A DNA stretch of 64,000 bases from Ruminococcus sp. (GCA_015066805.1 SVNP01000012.1:1-64000), one strand, 5' to 3'. Shown: positions 44,469-53,105, counted from the stretch's first letter. The notes: generated by a model not told the origin, from the sequence alone. Translations and numbers: made by a program.

Positions 44469-45263
44469 ATGAAGCTGACTGTATTAACGGAAAACACCAC
44501 CGGCAGCCCTCATCTCATTGCTGAGCATGGCCTGAGTCTGTATCTGGAAACAAAGGATCTGCGGCTGCTGTTTGATACCGGACAGACCGATGCGCTGATC
44601 GCCAATGCTGCCTTTCTGGGCGTGGATCTCGGCGCCGTGGATCTGGCTGTGCTTTCCCATGGGCATTATGATCACGGCGGTGGAATTGCCGCTTTTTTAC
44701 AGCACAATGCCAAGGCGAAGGTCTACCACAGCCGCCACGCCTTTGGAGAACACTACAACGCCGTCAACCGCTACATCGGGCTGAACCCTGCCTTGCAGCA
44801 AGAAAACAGGCTGGTCCCCGTGGGGGATTCCTTTGCGCTCTGCCCGCACATGACGCTTTTTTCCTGCAATGACGCAGCATTTCCTGAACCCGTGGAGCCC
44901 TTTGGTTTGCAGATCATGAGGCAGGGCAGGCTGCAGCCCGATGATTTTCTGCACGAACAATATCTGCTGATTGAGGAAAAGGGGCAGCGTATTCTCATCA
45001 GCGGATGTTCCCACAAGGGCGTGTGTAATCTGGCGGCATATTTTCGCCCCGATGTTCTCATTGGCGGGCTGCATCTTTCCAAGCTGGATCCCCAAGCGGC
45101 AGAAGATGCTGCACGGCTGGATGCCATTGCGGCAAAGCTGCTCCGCCTGCCCACCCGATACTATACCTGCCACTGTACGGGAGAAGCCCAGTACGCATAT
45201 CTCCGTGAAAAAATGGGGCAGCGGCTTTCCTATCTCCGCACGGGAGATACCTTGGAGCTGTAA
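44469..45263 (+). CDS. MBL-fold metallo-hydrolase, DHPMR-synthase-like
   Basis: This 264-residue protein has a metallo-beta-lactamase core with SHGHYDHGGG (HxHxDH). The segment ISGCSHKGVCN and the late CHCTG motif are typical of the group named after 7,8-dihydropterin-6-methyl-aminobenzene-phosphate synthase. In bacteria the substrate is unknown. AAAGGAGC precedes the ATG, and a terminator follows, so it is monocistronic. Confidence 0.87.
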   Translation: MKLTVLTENTTGSPHLIAEHGLSLYLETKDLRLLFDTGQTDALIANAAFLGVDLGAVDLAVLSHGHYDHGGGIAAFLQHNAKAKVYHSRHAFGEHYNAVNRYIGLNPALQQENRLVPVGDSFALCPHMTLFSCNDAAFPEPVEPFGLQIMRQGRLQPDDFLHEQYLLIEEKGQRILISGCSHKGVCNLAAYFRPDVLIGGLHLSKLDPQAAEDAARLDAIAAKLLRLPTRYYTCHCTGEAQYAYLREKMGQRLSYLRTGDTLEL

Positions 45264-45278
45264 CAGCAATATGCAACA

Positions 45279-45306
45279 AAAAGCGGGCGAATCATCGCCC
45301 GCTTTT
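45279..45306. terminator. Bidirectional terminator between convergent genes
   Basis: AAAAGCGGGCGA (45279-45290) pairs with TCGCCCGCTTTT (45295-45306), 4-base loop. It ends both the metallo-hydrolase (plus) and the GH9 gene (minus). Confidence 0.88.
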
Positions 45307-45323
45307 ATTGTTTGCTCTTGGAT

Positions 45324-47672
45324 TTACGCCAGCATCCACTGCTTCATGATAGAAAGATCCACAGTATTGATCTGATCATCCTCATTGAGGTCGCCTACGG
45401 CCCAGTTGTTGATTTCCCCACCGCAAACGATCCACTTCTGCAGCATGACCACATCGTTCATCAGGAAGTGACCATCAGCATCTACATCACCGCGCACAAG
45501 CGGTATATCAGTCTGCACCTCACCCTGGGTCAGTGCCAGCAGGTAGGTCAGAGGAGAATTCCAGTAAATGGTGATCTCGTTGGTGGAGTAGCTCTCGGCA
45601 TGATCCACATAGCACTTTGCGGCAGGCGTATTTGCCAGATATGCCTCTGCTGCGCTGTCCTCCAGGTTAGAGTTTACGCCGCCTACCAGCATGCCGCCCA
45701 TTGCCTTGCCCACTGCCATGGAAGGTCTGTGGTGAGGATTCTGAGGAGAAACGGTACCGTAGCCTGTGACATAGCACACACCGTTGGGGTTCTTACCCAG
45801 CAGGTAGTTCTGATTCTCCAGTGCAGCCTTCATGTACTTTTCATCCTCGGTAGCACGATACATAATGCCCAGAATCACGCCTGCATTGGCAATGGTCATG
45901 TTGCTGCCCCAGTTAAATCTGGCGATCGACACACCATAGGGGCTGTTGTTGGATACATTCACAAAGATATCTGCCTGGGTCTTTACGGCATTCAGAGCCT
46001 TGGTATACAGGGAGCTGCTCTTGTCGATGCCATCCATAGTCAGCAGAGCAATATTGCCATAATCTCCGACCGTGGACCAATCCAGACCGTTACGGGGACC
46101 GTTGCTTTCCGCATAGGAAGCATAGGTACTGTCGCCGGTTGCACGATACATCTGTGCGGCTGCCCAGTAACGCTCATCCTTATCGGTAGTATCGTTGTAG
46201 ACACCGGTCACAATGTCGGAAGGATTCACAAAGATCAGATTCTGATTCTGGGAAAGGAAATCCCATGCCTTCTTGGCAGCATCCAGGCACTTCTGTGCAA
46301 AGGCATCGTCAATATCCTTGTAGAACTCATATGCCATTGCCATAGACGCACAGAAATCTGCGGTTGCAGTGGTGGAAACAGGAGTCACAATGAGCTGACC
46401 GGTTTCGTTCTGGGGCATAATGTAGCCGGGGAAGGTAGCGCAGCTCACCTTGTGGTACACACCGCCGGAAGAAGCCTGCATCTTCAGCATCCATTCCAGC
46501 TCAAAGCGCACCTCATCCAGCACATCGGGAATGCCGTTGCCGCTTTCGGGAATGCCGATATTGTCGCTGAACATGGTGGGATCGGCCTCATAGGCATACA
46601 GCAGATCCGCAACAGCCTTGGCAGCAGGCACGATATATCTGCCGTAGTCGCCTGCATCATGCCAGCCGCCGGTCACATCAATGGTTTCATTGGTGCCGTA
46701 GACAGTAGCTCGTGCAGTATGGCAGGCAGGGTGACCGAAAGAAGCATCCTGTACCTGGCAGCCGCAGCGCTGGAGATACAGCATCTTTACAGTATCATCC
46801 ATCAGGGCATCGTATACATTCTCACCAATGGTAAAGGGGTAAGAAGCATCCAGATTGCCGCAGGTGATGGTATAGGTACCGGGCTCGGTCACAGAGGAGA
46901 AATCGCCCAGATAGTCCACTTCATCGGCAGAGCTGTTCTGGGTCTGGCCATAAAGCTGGCCGGTGTACACCACAGCACCGCTTGCATTGACCACGGAGAA
47001 CTGTGTTTCATTGGTCACATCGCGGAACACTGCGATCTTCTGTGCTTCGGGGGTATAGCCCACCTGGTTGGTCATAATGGAAGGCTCATAGGGGCCGAAG
47101 TCCTCATAATGCACATTGCTGTCATCTACCAGCTCCAGCACTACATTGTCCAGATAAATGGTGTGTGCTCCAAGATTTTCGCCCTCCTGCAATCCACAGT
47201 TGAACACCATTTTGGACATGATGTCGGTTTCCTTGGTCATGGTGAAGGTGTAGTCCACCTTCTGGGGGGAGGAGGTCAGGTTCAGACCCTTCCAGGTATA
47301 AGCCTGATAGGTGCCGCCGTTCTGCTGGATCATCCCCTCCACATAACGATCCACGTTGGCAGAGATCTCGTAGCTCAGGTGGTACACACCATTCTGGTAC
47401 AAAGGAATGATGTCGTAGTACACCTGCACGGCGTAGTTTTTGGTGCCCACCGATGTAATATTCAGCGCCAGACGGCCGTTGTCTGCGGAGATGCTGCAGC
47501 TTCCGCCGCTTTCCTTGTAGGTACCCCAGCCGGATACGCCGCTGTCAAAGGTGGAGTTCTTGATAATGTTGGTTGCCGCACTGCCTGTGAGCGCTGCGGA
47601 CATCATCCCCATTGATGCCAGCACACAGGCGGTCAAAGCTGCAACACTCTTTTGCAAAACTTTGCCTCTCAT
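45324..47672 (-). CDS. Dockerin-bearing GH9 cellulase (CBM4-like/Ig-like/GH9/dockerin)
   Basis: This 782-residue secreted cellulase begins with a signal peptide (MRGKVLQKSVAALTACVLAS..., cut near AAT). A CBM4/9-like domain (about 35-190) and an Ig-like CelD N-terminal domain (about 195-280) follow. The GH9 (alpha/alpha)6 barrel has GGWHDAGDYGRY (catalytic Asp), NPHHRPS and the acid in YSTNEITIYWNSPL. The C-terminal type I dockerin has two calcium loops: GDVDADGHFLMNDV and GDLNEDDQINTVDL. The dockerin would bind a cohesin of a cellulosome scaffoldin. GAGAGAGGG precedes the ATG. An AraC-type regulator gene lies directly upstream. Confidence 0.95.
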   Translation of the reverse strand: MRGKVLQKSVAALTACVLASMGMMSAALTGSAATNIIKNSTFDSGVSGWGTYKESGGSCSISADNGRLALNITSVGTKNYAVQVYYDIIPLYQNGVYHLSYEISANVDRYVEGMIQQNGGTYQAYTWKGLNLTSSPQKVDYTFTMTKETDIMSKMVFNCGLQEGENLGAHTIYLDNVVLELVDDSNVHYEDFGPYEPSIMTNQVGYTPEAQKIAVFRDVTNETQFSVVNASGAVVYTGQLYGQTQNSSADEVDYLGDFSSVTEPGTYTITCGNLDASYPFTIGENVYDALMDDTVKMLYLQRCGCQVQDASFGHPACHTARATVYGTNETIDVTGGWHDAGDYGRYIVPAAKAVADLLYAYEADPTMFSDNIGIPESGNGIPDVLDEVRFELEWMLKMQASSGGVYHKVSCATFPGYIMPQNETGQLIVTPVSTTATADFCASMAMAYEFYKDIDDAFAQKCLDAAKKAWDFLSQNQNLIFVNPSDIVTGVYNDTTDKDERYWAAAQMYRATGDSTYASYAESNGPRNGLDWSTVGDYGNIALLTMDGIDKSSSLYTKALNAVKTQADIFVNVSNNSPYGVSIARFNWGSNMTIANAGVILGIMYRATEDEKYMKAALENQNYLLGKNPNGVCYVTGYGTVSPQNPHHRPSMAVGKAMGGMLVGGVNSNLEDSAAEAYLANTPAAKCYVDHAESYSTNEITIYWNSPLTYLLALTQGEVQTDIPLVRGDVDADGHFLMNDVVMLQKWIVCGGEINNWAVGDLNEDDQINTVDLSIMKQWMLA

Positions 47673-47701
47673 AAAATAAACCCTCTCTCATTAAATTTGT
47701 A

Positions 47702-47770
47702 TGTGCACACAGAACGTGCATCTTTAGTTTAGCAAAATTTATGCATCAATGCAATGATGTATTGTGCACA
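47702..47770. promoter_or_regulatory. Paired TGTGCACA palindromes flanking the GH9 promoter
   Basis: Identical 8-bp palindromes lie at 47702-47709 and 47763-47770, 61 bases centre to centre (about six helical turns). The second is extended to ATTGTGCACAAT. They lie about +13 and about -47 from the predicted start. Spacing and symmetry suggest a looping operator pair; the binder is not known. Confidence 0.4.
47726..47754 (-). promoter_or_regulatory. Sigma-A-like promoter of the GH9 gene
   Basis: -35 TTGCAT (47749-47754) and -10 TAAACT (47726-47731), 17-base spacer, minus strand, ending about 54 bases before the ATG. The imperfect boxes fit activator control. Confidence 0.68.
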
Positions 47771-47775
47771 ATCTA

Positions 47776-48582
47776 TCACAATTCGTGCAAAGCATGGGAA
47801 TAGCTGCAGGAAAGCCGATATTCCGAGGGGGTAATGCCAGTTCGCTCCTTGAATTGTCTGGAGAAATGAGCATAGCTGCGGTAGCCGCACTGGGATGCGA
47901 CCTCATGAACAGAGAGGTTGGTTGTGGAAAGCAGCATCTTTGCATACTGGGTGCGGCTTTCGATCAGATCCTGCACAAAGGACACCCCGAACTGCTCCCG
48001 ATACAAATGCTGAAAGGCAGAACGGCTCATACGCACCTCATGGGAGGCATATTCCACAGTACGCTGGATGTACGGCTCGCTATATATTTTGTAACGTATG
48101 GTGGAGAGCATCTCATATCCCGTATCACCGAAGGGTTTTGGCTCGGCGTGCAATTGTTCGTCGATTTTGGAAAACAGCAGTGCCATGTAATGCCCGATGT
48201 TGCTGTGCTTGTTCCGGTTGTTGGAATACTGCTCACCGGCAATGCACTTCAGGCAAAAGCTGAGAAAGTGCAGATTCTCCATGGAGATCGGCGTATCAAA
48301 AGGAATGCCGTGGTGCAAAAATGTCTCCTCCTCGTTGTCCTCAAAGAGGAAATGCACCCAGTCATTGGAAAAGATCTGCCCCCGACAGCAGCGATATTGC
48401 TGGGGCGTGCCTTTGCGGTAAAGCATCACGGAATTGGCAGGCACAAGCACTTCCTTGCCCTGCAGCACAAACAGAGCTTCGGTTTTCAGCAGCAGAAGCA
48501 GATAATCCCCGCTGCCTTCGGGACGATCAATATAAAAATCCGCATCGTGGGTATGATTATAACCCACATTATGAATCACCAT
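47776..48582 (-). CDS. AraC family transcriptional regulator
   Basis: This 268-residue protein has an N-terminal cupin-like sensing domain (about 1-130). The C-terminal double helix-turn-helix typical of AraC/XylS reads RMSRSAFQHLYREQFGVSF..., then LSVHEVASQCGYRSYAHFSRQFKERTGITPSEYR. It lies upstream of and in the same direction as the GH9 cellulase, about 100 bases away, so it is a good candidate to control it in response to a sugar. AAGGAGTCTG precedes the ATG. Confidence 0.92.
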   Translation of the reverse strand: MVIHNVGYNHTHDADFYIDRPEGSGDYLLLLLKTEALFVLQGKEVLVPANSVMLYRKGTPQQYRCCRGQIFSNDWVHFLFEDNEEETFLHHGIPFDTPISMENLHFLSFCLKCIAGEQYSNNRNKHSNIGHYMALLFSKIDEQLHAEPKPFGDTGYEMLSTIRYKIYSEPYIQRTVEYASHEVRMSRSAFQHLYREQFGVSFVQDLIESRTQYAKMLLSTTNLSVHEVASQCGYRSYAHFSRQFKERTGITPSEYRLSCSYSHALHEL

Positions 48583-48599
48583 AACAGACTCCTTCCATC

Positions 48600-48640
48600 A
48601 AAAAGCCACTTCCGATCTGTACATCCGAAGTGGCTTTTTT
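48600..48640. terminator. Terminator between GH25 and AraC genes
   Basis: GCCACTTC (48605-48612) pairs with GAAGTGGC (48627-48634), flanked by A5 and T6. It ends the GH25 transcript on the minus strand. Confidence 0.82.
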
Positions 48641-48642
48641 CA

Positions 48643-49923
48643 TTATTCGTTTGCAGGGGTGCAGTGGTTGAACCCTCCGTTGCAGATAATAGATGCGTAA
48701 TCATAGTAGCAGTAGTTCATATCCACATCGGAATCAATGCCTTCCACATGACCGGTACAGGAATACTGCCACATACCGTAATCACCGTTATAGACGGTAT
48801 CCGGCGCATACTGTGCCACCCACACGCCGTACTTCTGCCGCATTTCCTCTGTATACAGCGTATTCAGGGGAGAAGCAGAGCTGTAAACGGTCACATAACA
48901 GCCTGCCGCCTCCATGGTAGAGCAGAACGCATCAATAATGGCGCAAAAATCCTCAGGAGACATCTCCCACTGCGCCTTCAGCTCCACATCATAGGCAATG
49001 GGAAACTGCAATGCACGGTCACCCAGCACTGCCAGACAGGTCTCAGCCTCAGCCACCGCCTCTTCGGGGGTCAGTGCATAAGAGTACCAATATGCGCCCA
49101 CAGGCAGACCCACTGCCGTTGCGCCTTCATAATTCTGTGCGAAGTAAGGGTCGCTGCGGAAGGAAGGATCACCGGAGCCGGATCCGGCACGGATCATAAC
49201 GAACTCAATGTCCTTTCTGTCTTCCACCACTTCATCCCAGCGAATATCGCCCTGCCACTTGGATACATCAATACCAAAGGAGAAAGGCTTGCGATTGTTC
49301 TTGGTGCCGTTTGCGGCATGGGCGGGAATGGCCACCGAACCCTTTTCCAGCAGCAGAGAGGTCAGTTGTTCGCCCTCTGCGCCGTAAAACATGGGGTCGG
49401 AAACAGTAACGGAATACACAGCATCGGCCGGAACGTTCTCCAGCACTACAAAATCAATGGAGAACAAATTGCCATCCTGTGCCACAGCCTGAGAAGCATC
49501 TGCCATACAGACCAAAGTACCGTGCATACTGCTGGGCAGCACCATGGCACTGACATCCGCAAGGGCTGCATCATAGGTATAGGAGATGGCATCCTCTGCA
49601 TACAGCGGCTCCAGACAGGCGGTATCATAATGCAGCATAAAGCTGCCGGAGGTAAAGCCGGGGTTGTTTTTCAGGCTGATCTGCATGGTCACGGTATCAC
49701 CGGGCATAGCGGAGCAATCGGTAGCATCCAAAATCATGGGATTGGCGGCTTCCACCGTTTCCCGCTTGGCCAGAACCAGGTCAAACACATTGATCACACC
49801 GTCACCGTTCAGATCGGTCAGGGTATCTGCCACAGCAGATACGGGTGCGGCACAGGCCGATATCATCAGCAGGCTGCTGATAGCAGCACCCAGCGTTCTG
49901 GAGAGCATTGTCTTCCTTTTCAT
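48643..49923 (-). CDS. Secreted GH25 lysozyme with half-dockerin and cohesin-like module
   Basis: This 426-residue secreted protein starts with a signal peptide (SSLLMISACAAPVSA). A single dockerin-type calcium loop and helix follow (DLNGDGVINVFDLVLAKR, about 37-54). A cohesin-like domain spans about 62-205: GDTVTMQISLKNNPGFTSGSF, LHYDTACLEPL and LFSIDFVVLENVP. The GH25 lysozyme domain (about 218-426) has FGIDVSKWQGDI and the catalytic pair in AYDVELKAQW. GH25 enzymes cleave the MurNAc-GlcNAc bond of peptidoglycan. A cohesin on a lysozyme would let it carry or be bound by dockerin proteins. AGAGGTATCATT precedes ATG 49923. Module boundaries are read by eye. Confidence 0.85.
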   Translation of the reverse strand: MKRKTMLSRTLGAAISSLLMISACAAPVSAVADTLTDLNGDGVINVFDLVLAKRETVEAANPMILDATDCSAMPGDTVTMQISLKNNPGFTSGSFMLHYDTACLEPLYAEDAISYTYDAALADVSAMVLPSSMHGTLVCMADASQAVAQDGNLFSIDFVVLENVPADAVYSVTVSDPMFYGAEGEQLTSLLLEKGSVAIPAHAANGTKNNRKPFSFGIDVSKWQGDIRWDEVVEDRKDIEFVMIRAGSGSGDPSFRSDPYFAQNYEGATAVGLPVGAYWYSYALTPEEAVAEAETCLAVLGDRALQFPIAYDVELKAQWEMSPEDFCAIIDAFCSTMEAAGCYVTVYSSASPLNTLYTEEMRQKYGVWVAQYAPDTVYNGDYGMWQYSCTGHVEGIDSDVDMNYCYYDYASIICNGGFNHCTPANE

Positions 49924-50052
49924 AATGATACCTCTTTCATTTATCTCAACCCATGTTTTTCTTCCTTTTTCTATATGGAATCCGATTTGTTTTGAGTTAT
50001 TTTGTGTTTCATACGCCAACCGACAATTCCCCCTATCGGAGAGCGTGTTCCC

Positions 50053-50081
50053 ATTATAACACAAACCACATCCATTGGCAA
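50053..50081 (-). promoter_or_regulatory. Sigma-A-like promoter of the GH25 gene
   Basis: -35 TTGCCA (50076-50081) and -10 TATAAT (50053-50058), 17-base spacer, minus strand. The leader before ATG 49923 is about 120 bases with no recognised riboswitch. Confidence 0.78.
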
Positions 50082-50170
50082 GCGTTTTTTGAACACTTTG
50101 TCGGTATATACAAACCAAGTAGAAAACTATTATGCACATCGACGAAACTTCTGTTTTCCTAAAAAAATCC

Positions 50171-50199
50171 TTGACTTTTCCTGTCAGATGTAGTATAAT
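50171..50199 (+). promoter_or_regulatory. Sigma-A-like promoter of tRNA-Thr
   Basis: -35 TTGACT (50171-50176) and -10 TATAAT (50194-50199), 17-base spacer, ending 31 bases before the tRNA. Confidence 0.85.
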
Positions 50200-50230
50200 T
50201 ATAAAGCAGTCAGCGAGATCTGCAAGCGAT

Positions 50231-50303
50231 GCTGTTTTAGCTCAGTTGGTAGAGCACATCCTTGGTAAGGATGAGGTCGCCGGTTCAAATCCGGCAAACA
50301 GCT
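50231..50303 (+). tRNA. tRNA-Thr (anticodon GGT)
   Basis: The cloverleaf is complete. The acceptor GCTGTTT pairs with AAACAGC (50296-50302), the D stem GCTC with GAGC, the anticodon stem CATCC with GGATG around loop TTGGTAA, and the T stem GCCGG with CCGGC around TTCAAAT. The anticodon GGT reads ACC/ACT threonine codons. The 3' CCA is not encoded. Confidence 0.97.
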
Positions 50304-50308
50304 TAGAA

Positions 50309-50340
50309 AAAACCTCTTTGCTTCGGCAAAGAGGTTTTCT
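50309..50340 (+). terminator. Terminator of tRNA-Thr
   Basis: AACCTCTTTGC (50311-50321) with loop TTCG and GCAAAGAGGTT (50326-50336), then TTCTG. Confidence 0.85.
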
Positions 50341-50354
50341 GTTTGTGCTATAAG

Positions 50355-50385
50355 AAAAGCCCCTTCTAAACCAGAAGGGGCTTTT
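50355..50385. terminator. Bidirectional terminator, tRNA-Thr / GTPase-NYN gene
   Basis: AAAAGCCCCTTCT (50355-50367) pairs with AGAAGGGGCTTTT (50373-50385). It lies four bases beyond the stop of the minus-strand GTPase gene and acts as a second stop for the tRNA transcript. Confidence 0.88.
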
Positions 50386-50388
50386 GCT

Positions 50389-52965
50389 TTATGAATGCTT
50401 CTGTTTCTCCATAAATGCACGGATCTCTGCCTCTGCACTTTGCACCTCTGCCAGCAGTTCCCGTGCAGAAAGCCGCTGTGCGCCGTTGCCCAGCACAATG
50501 ATCTGCTCCAACCCGTCAGAGGTAGCCACACGCACCCGATATTCCTTGGCCAGCGTATGAGAAACCTGCTCGATGTAGCTATCGGCAGTTTCCGCCTCCT
50601 TGGTATAAACGACGTGCAACGCACCGTGCTGCTCCACAGTGCGATCCTTACCCTTGACCCGATAGGCATCAAACACAATAATAATATGGCAGTTGCGCCA
50701 GCCTTGATAATTCCCCAGCCGATGGATGAGTTGATTGCGTGCCAGCTCCAGATGATCCTCCGCAAGCTGTTTCAGATCTTCCCATGCAAAAATGATATTG
50801 TAGCCATCTACCAGCAAATATTCGGGGCCTTTGGTCACGATCTTGGCAGGCGTGGTATGCACAGGGCCGGATTCTTCATGGCGGTGCCGCCGCATGGCCT
50901 TACGGGTATCTCGGTTGATCTTGCCGTAGGTGCGCTCGTAAATAGCCATCAATTCATCATCCCCTGCCGCCGCATAGGAAGAAACTTTTGGCATAGGGAG
51001 CAGTTCTTCATCCTCCTCGGTCTGTTTGGCATCGGCAAAGGGCAGGTGCATATGCTCCGGCACCTCATACCACGGCACGGTATAGCCTGCGCCATGAGAA
51101 CAGAATACCGAATCGGGCGAATTGACAAGGTCACTTTCAAAGTGATATCCCATGTGCTCAATGACTTCCTCGGCATTATGGCACGGACGGTAGCCTGCAA
51201 CCGTCAGGGAAAGACTGCCCTGCCCCTTGGTATAGCTCATGACCTCCACTGCATAATCCGCCAGCCTTGCAACAGGGGCACTGCCCGTCAGGACAGCCAT
51301 GCCCTCCTCGGTTTCCGGAGAACCAAAGCTGCCGTGCATCATCTGGATATCATGCATGGCACGACCCAATGCATCCTGAGGCAACGTGAGAACAAAATCA
51401 TAATAAGGTTCCAGCAGCACGCTTTGCGCCGATGCCAGCCCCTGACGGATGGCACGATAGGTCGCCTGACGGAAATCTCCGCCTTCGGTATGCTTCAGGT
51501 GCGCCTTACCTGCAACCAAAGTCAGCTTCATATCGGTAATGGGAGAGCCTGTCAGCACACCAAGATGCTGTTTTTCCTCTATATGCGTCAGGATCAATCG
51601 CTGCCAGTTGCGGCTCAGTACATCCTCGGAGCATCGGCTTTCCCACTGCAGACCACTGCCCGCAGGCAAGGGCGTCATGCGGATATGCACTTCCGCATAA
51701 TGGCGCAGCGGCTCAAAATGCCCCACGCCCTCCACAGGAGCGGCAATGGTTTCCAGATAAGTCACGGTGCCGCTGTCAAAGCTGACAGCATACCCAAAAC
51801 GCTCCCTGATCTGTGCAGACAGCACCTCAAGCTGCACTTTGCCCATTAACTGCACAAAAATTGCCTGCAACTGCTCATTCCACAGCACATTCAGCCGAGG
51901 ATCCTCCTCCTCCAGCATCCGAAAATGCTTCAGACCGTCGGTGGGCAGCATATCTTCCGGCAAAATGGCACGGTAGCGCATGACAGGGCGCAAAAAGCCA
52001 CGGGTATCATCGGTGAGGCAGCCCAAGCCCTGCCCCGCAAAGGCTGCCGAAAGCCCCGTAACGGCACAGATCTCACCTGTGACAGCCTGCTCTGCGGCAC
52101 GATATTTGGCACCCGAATAAAACCGAATGCCGCTGATCTTCTCCTGATAAGTGCGGTGATCGCTGCCCCGATATTCCAGTTCATCTCTGTTTTTCAGCGT
52201 ACCGCTTTGGATTTTCATAAAAGTCAGACGATTGCCCTTGGCATCGGTGGAAATCTTAAACACGCGGGCACCAAAGGCATCCCCTGCGGGAGGCTGCAGT
52301 GTATAACGCTCCAGCAGCTCCAATAGCTGCGTAATGCCTTCTCCTTTGCGTGCCGAGCCAAAGCAGCAGGGGAAGATTTCACGCCCTGCAATAGCCTTTG
52401 CCAGCTCCGGCTCCGTCAGTTCACCGCTGTCCAAATACTGATTCATCAGCCATTCGCTGCAGGTGGCCGCCTGCTCATACAGCATCTCCGAAGATGCCGC
52501 CATATCCACACAATTGGAAGACAGCTTCCCCTGCACCTCCTGCAAAAGTGCCTTTGCGGTATGCCTTGCGGCATCCATTTTATTGATAAACAGTACCACA
52601 GGGATCTCATAACGCTCCAGAAGCTGCCATAGGGTACGGGTATGGCTCTGTACACCTTCGGTGCCGCTGATGAGCAGAACCGCATAATCCAGCACCTGCA
52701 TGGTGCGTTCCGTTTCGGCAGAAAAATCCACATGGCCGGGGGTATCCAGCAGTGTGATATTGACATTGCCCACAGTTATGGTTGCCTGATGAGAAAAAAT
52801 AGTGATTCCCCTGCTGCGCTCCATGGAATCCGTATCCAGCCAGGTATTGCCATGATCCACTCTGCCCTGCTGCCGTATGACTCCGGTCTGATACAGCAAA
52901 GCCTCGGCAAGGGTGGTTTTGCCGGAATCCACATGTGCCATCAATCCCACTGTGATCTGCTTCAT
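50389..52965 (-). CDS. EF-G/TetM-like ribosomal GTPase fused to a Rae1-like NYN endoribonuclease
   Basis: This 858-residue protein has two parts. Residues ~1-640 are a ribosomal-protection-type translation GTPase: G1 HVDSGKTT, switch SRGITI, G3 DTPGHVDF, G4 INKMDA, then domains II-V of the TetM/TetO layout. After a charged linker (~640-690), residues ~690-850 match the NYN nuclease YacP/Rae1. Key stretches are YLLVDGYNIIFAW, IIIVFDAYRVKG, YTKEAETADSYIE, VATSDGLEQ and SARELL, with the conserved acidic residues kept. Rae1 of B. subtilis cleaves mRNA in the ribosomal A site. I infer a ribosome-bound mRNA cutter or rescue factor rather than a plain tetracycline-resistance protein. AGGAGGCAGGC precedes the ATG; it is monocistronic. 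Confidence 0.9.
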   Translation of the reverse strand: MKQITVGLMAHVDSGKTTLAEALLYQTGVIRQQGRVDHGNTWLDTDSMERSRGITIFSHQATITVGNVNITLLDTPGHVDFSAETERTMQVLDYAVLLISGTEGVQSHTRTLWQLLERYEIPVVLFINKMDAARHTAKALLQEVQGKLSSNCVDMAASSEMLYEQAATCSEWLMNQYLDSGELTEPELAKAIAGREIFPCCFGSARKGEGITQLLELLERYTLQPPAGDAFGARVFKISTDAKGNRLTFMKIQSGTLKNRDELEYRGSDHRTYQEKISGIRFYSGAKYRAAEQAVTGEICAVTGLSAAFAGQGLGCLTDDTRGFLRPVMRYRAILPEDMLPTDGLKHFRMLEEEDPRLNVLWNEQLQAIFVQLMGKVQLEVLSAQIRERFGYAVSFDSGTVTYLETIAAPVEGVGHFEPLRHYAEVHIRMTPLPAGSGLQWESRCSEDVLSRNWQRLILTHIEEKQHLGVLTGSPITDMKLTLVAGKAHLKHTEGGDFRQATYRAIRQGLASAQSVLLEPYYDFVLTLPQDALGRAMHDIQMMHGSFGSPETEEGMAVLTGSAPVARLADYAVEVMSYTKGQGSLSLTVAGYRPCHNAEEVIEHMGYHFESDLVNSPDSVFCSHGAGYTVPWYEVPEHMHLPFADAKQTEEDEELLPMPKVSSYAAAGDDELMAIYERTYGKINRDTRKAMRRHRHEESGPVHTTPAKIVTKGPEYLLVDGYNIIFAWEDLKQLAEDHLELARNQLIHRLGNYQGWRNCHIIIVFDAYRVKGKDRTVEQHGALHVVYTKEAETADSYIEQVSHTLAKEYRVRVATSDGLEQIIVLGNGAQRLSARELLAEVQSAEAEIRAFMEKQKHS

Positions 52966-53000
52966 GCCTGCCTCCTATTCTTATTTTTTATATCCTCACC

Positions 53001-53029
53001 ATTATAGCATATTTCTCCGCAGGATGCAA
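53001..53029 (-). promoter_or_regulatory. Sigma-A-like promoter of the GTPase-NYN gene
   Basis: -35 TTGCAT (53024-53029) and -10 TATAAT (53001-53006), 17-base spacer, minus strand. It partly follows the preceding operon's terminator. Confidence 0.78.
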
Positions 53030-53034
53030 ATACA

Positions 53035-53074
53035 AAAAACTCTGCCCTTCTCACAAGAGAAAAGCAGAGTTTTT
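53035..53074 (-). terminator. Terminator of the flavodiiron/rubredoxin/desulfoferrodoxin operon
   Basis: AAAAACTCTGC (53035-53045) pairs with GCAGAGTTTTT (53064-53074) with an inner TTCTC/GAGA stem; T-run on the minus strand. Confidence 0.85.
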
Positions 53075-53105
53075 CCATATTGGAACGGTTGGCAAGCCTT
53101 ACAGC

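Noticed and set aside
45312-49995. Long plus-strand frames opposite GH9, AraC and GH25
   Set aside because: Each mirrors a gene with clear domains and a signal peptide or HTH; the antisense products have neither.
50389-52965. Tetracycline-resistance gene call
   Set aside because: The GTPase half resembles TetM-type proteins, but the C-terminal NYN nuclease and the chromosomal, core-like context argue against a simple resistance gene.
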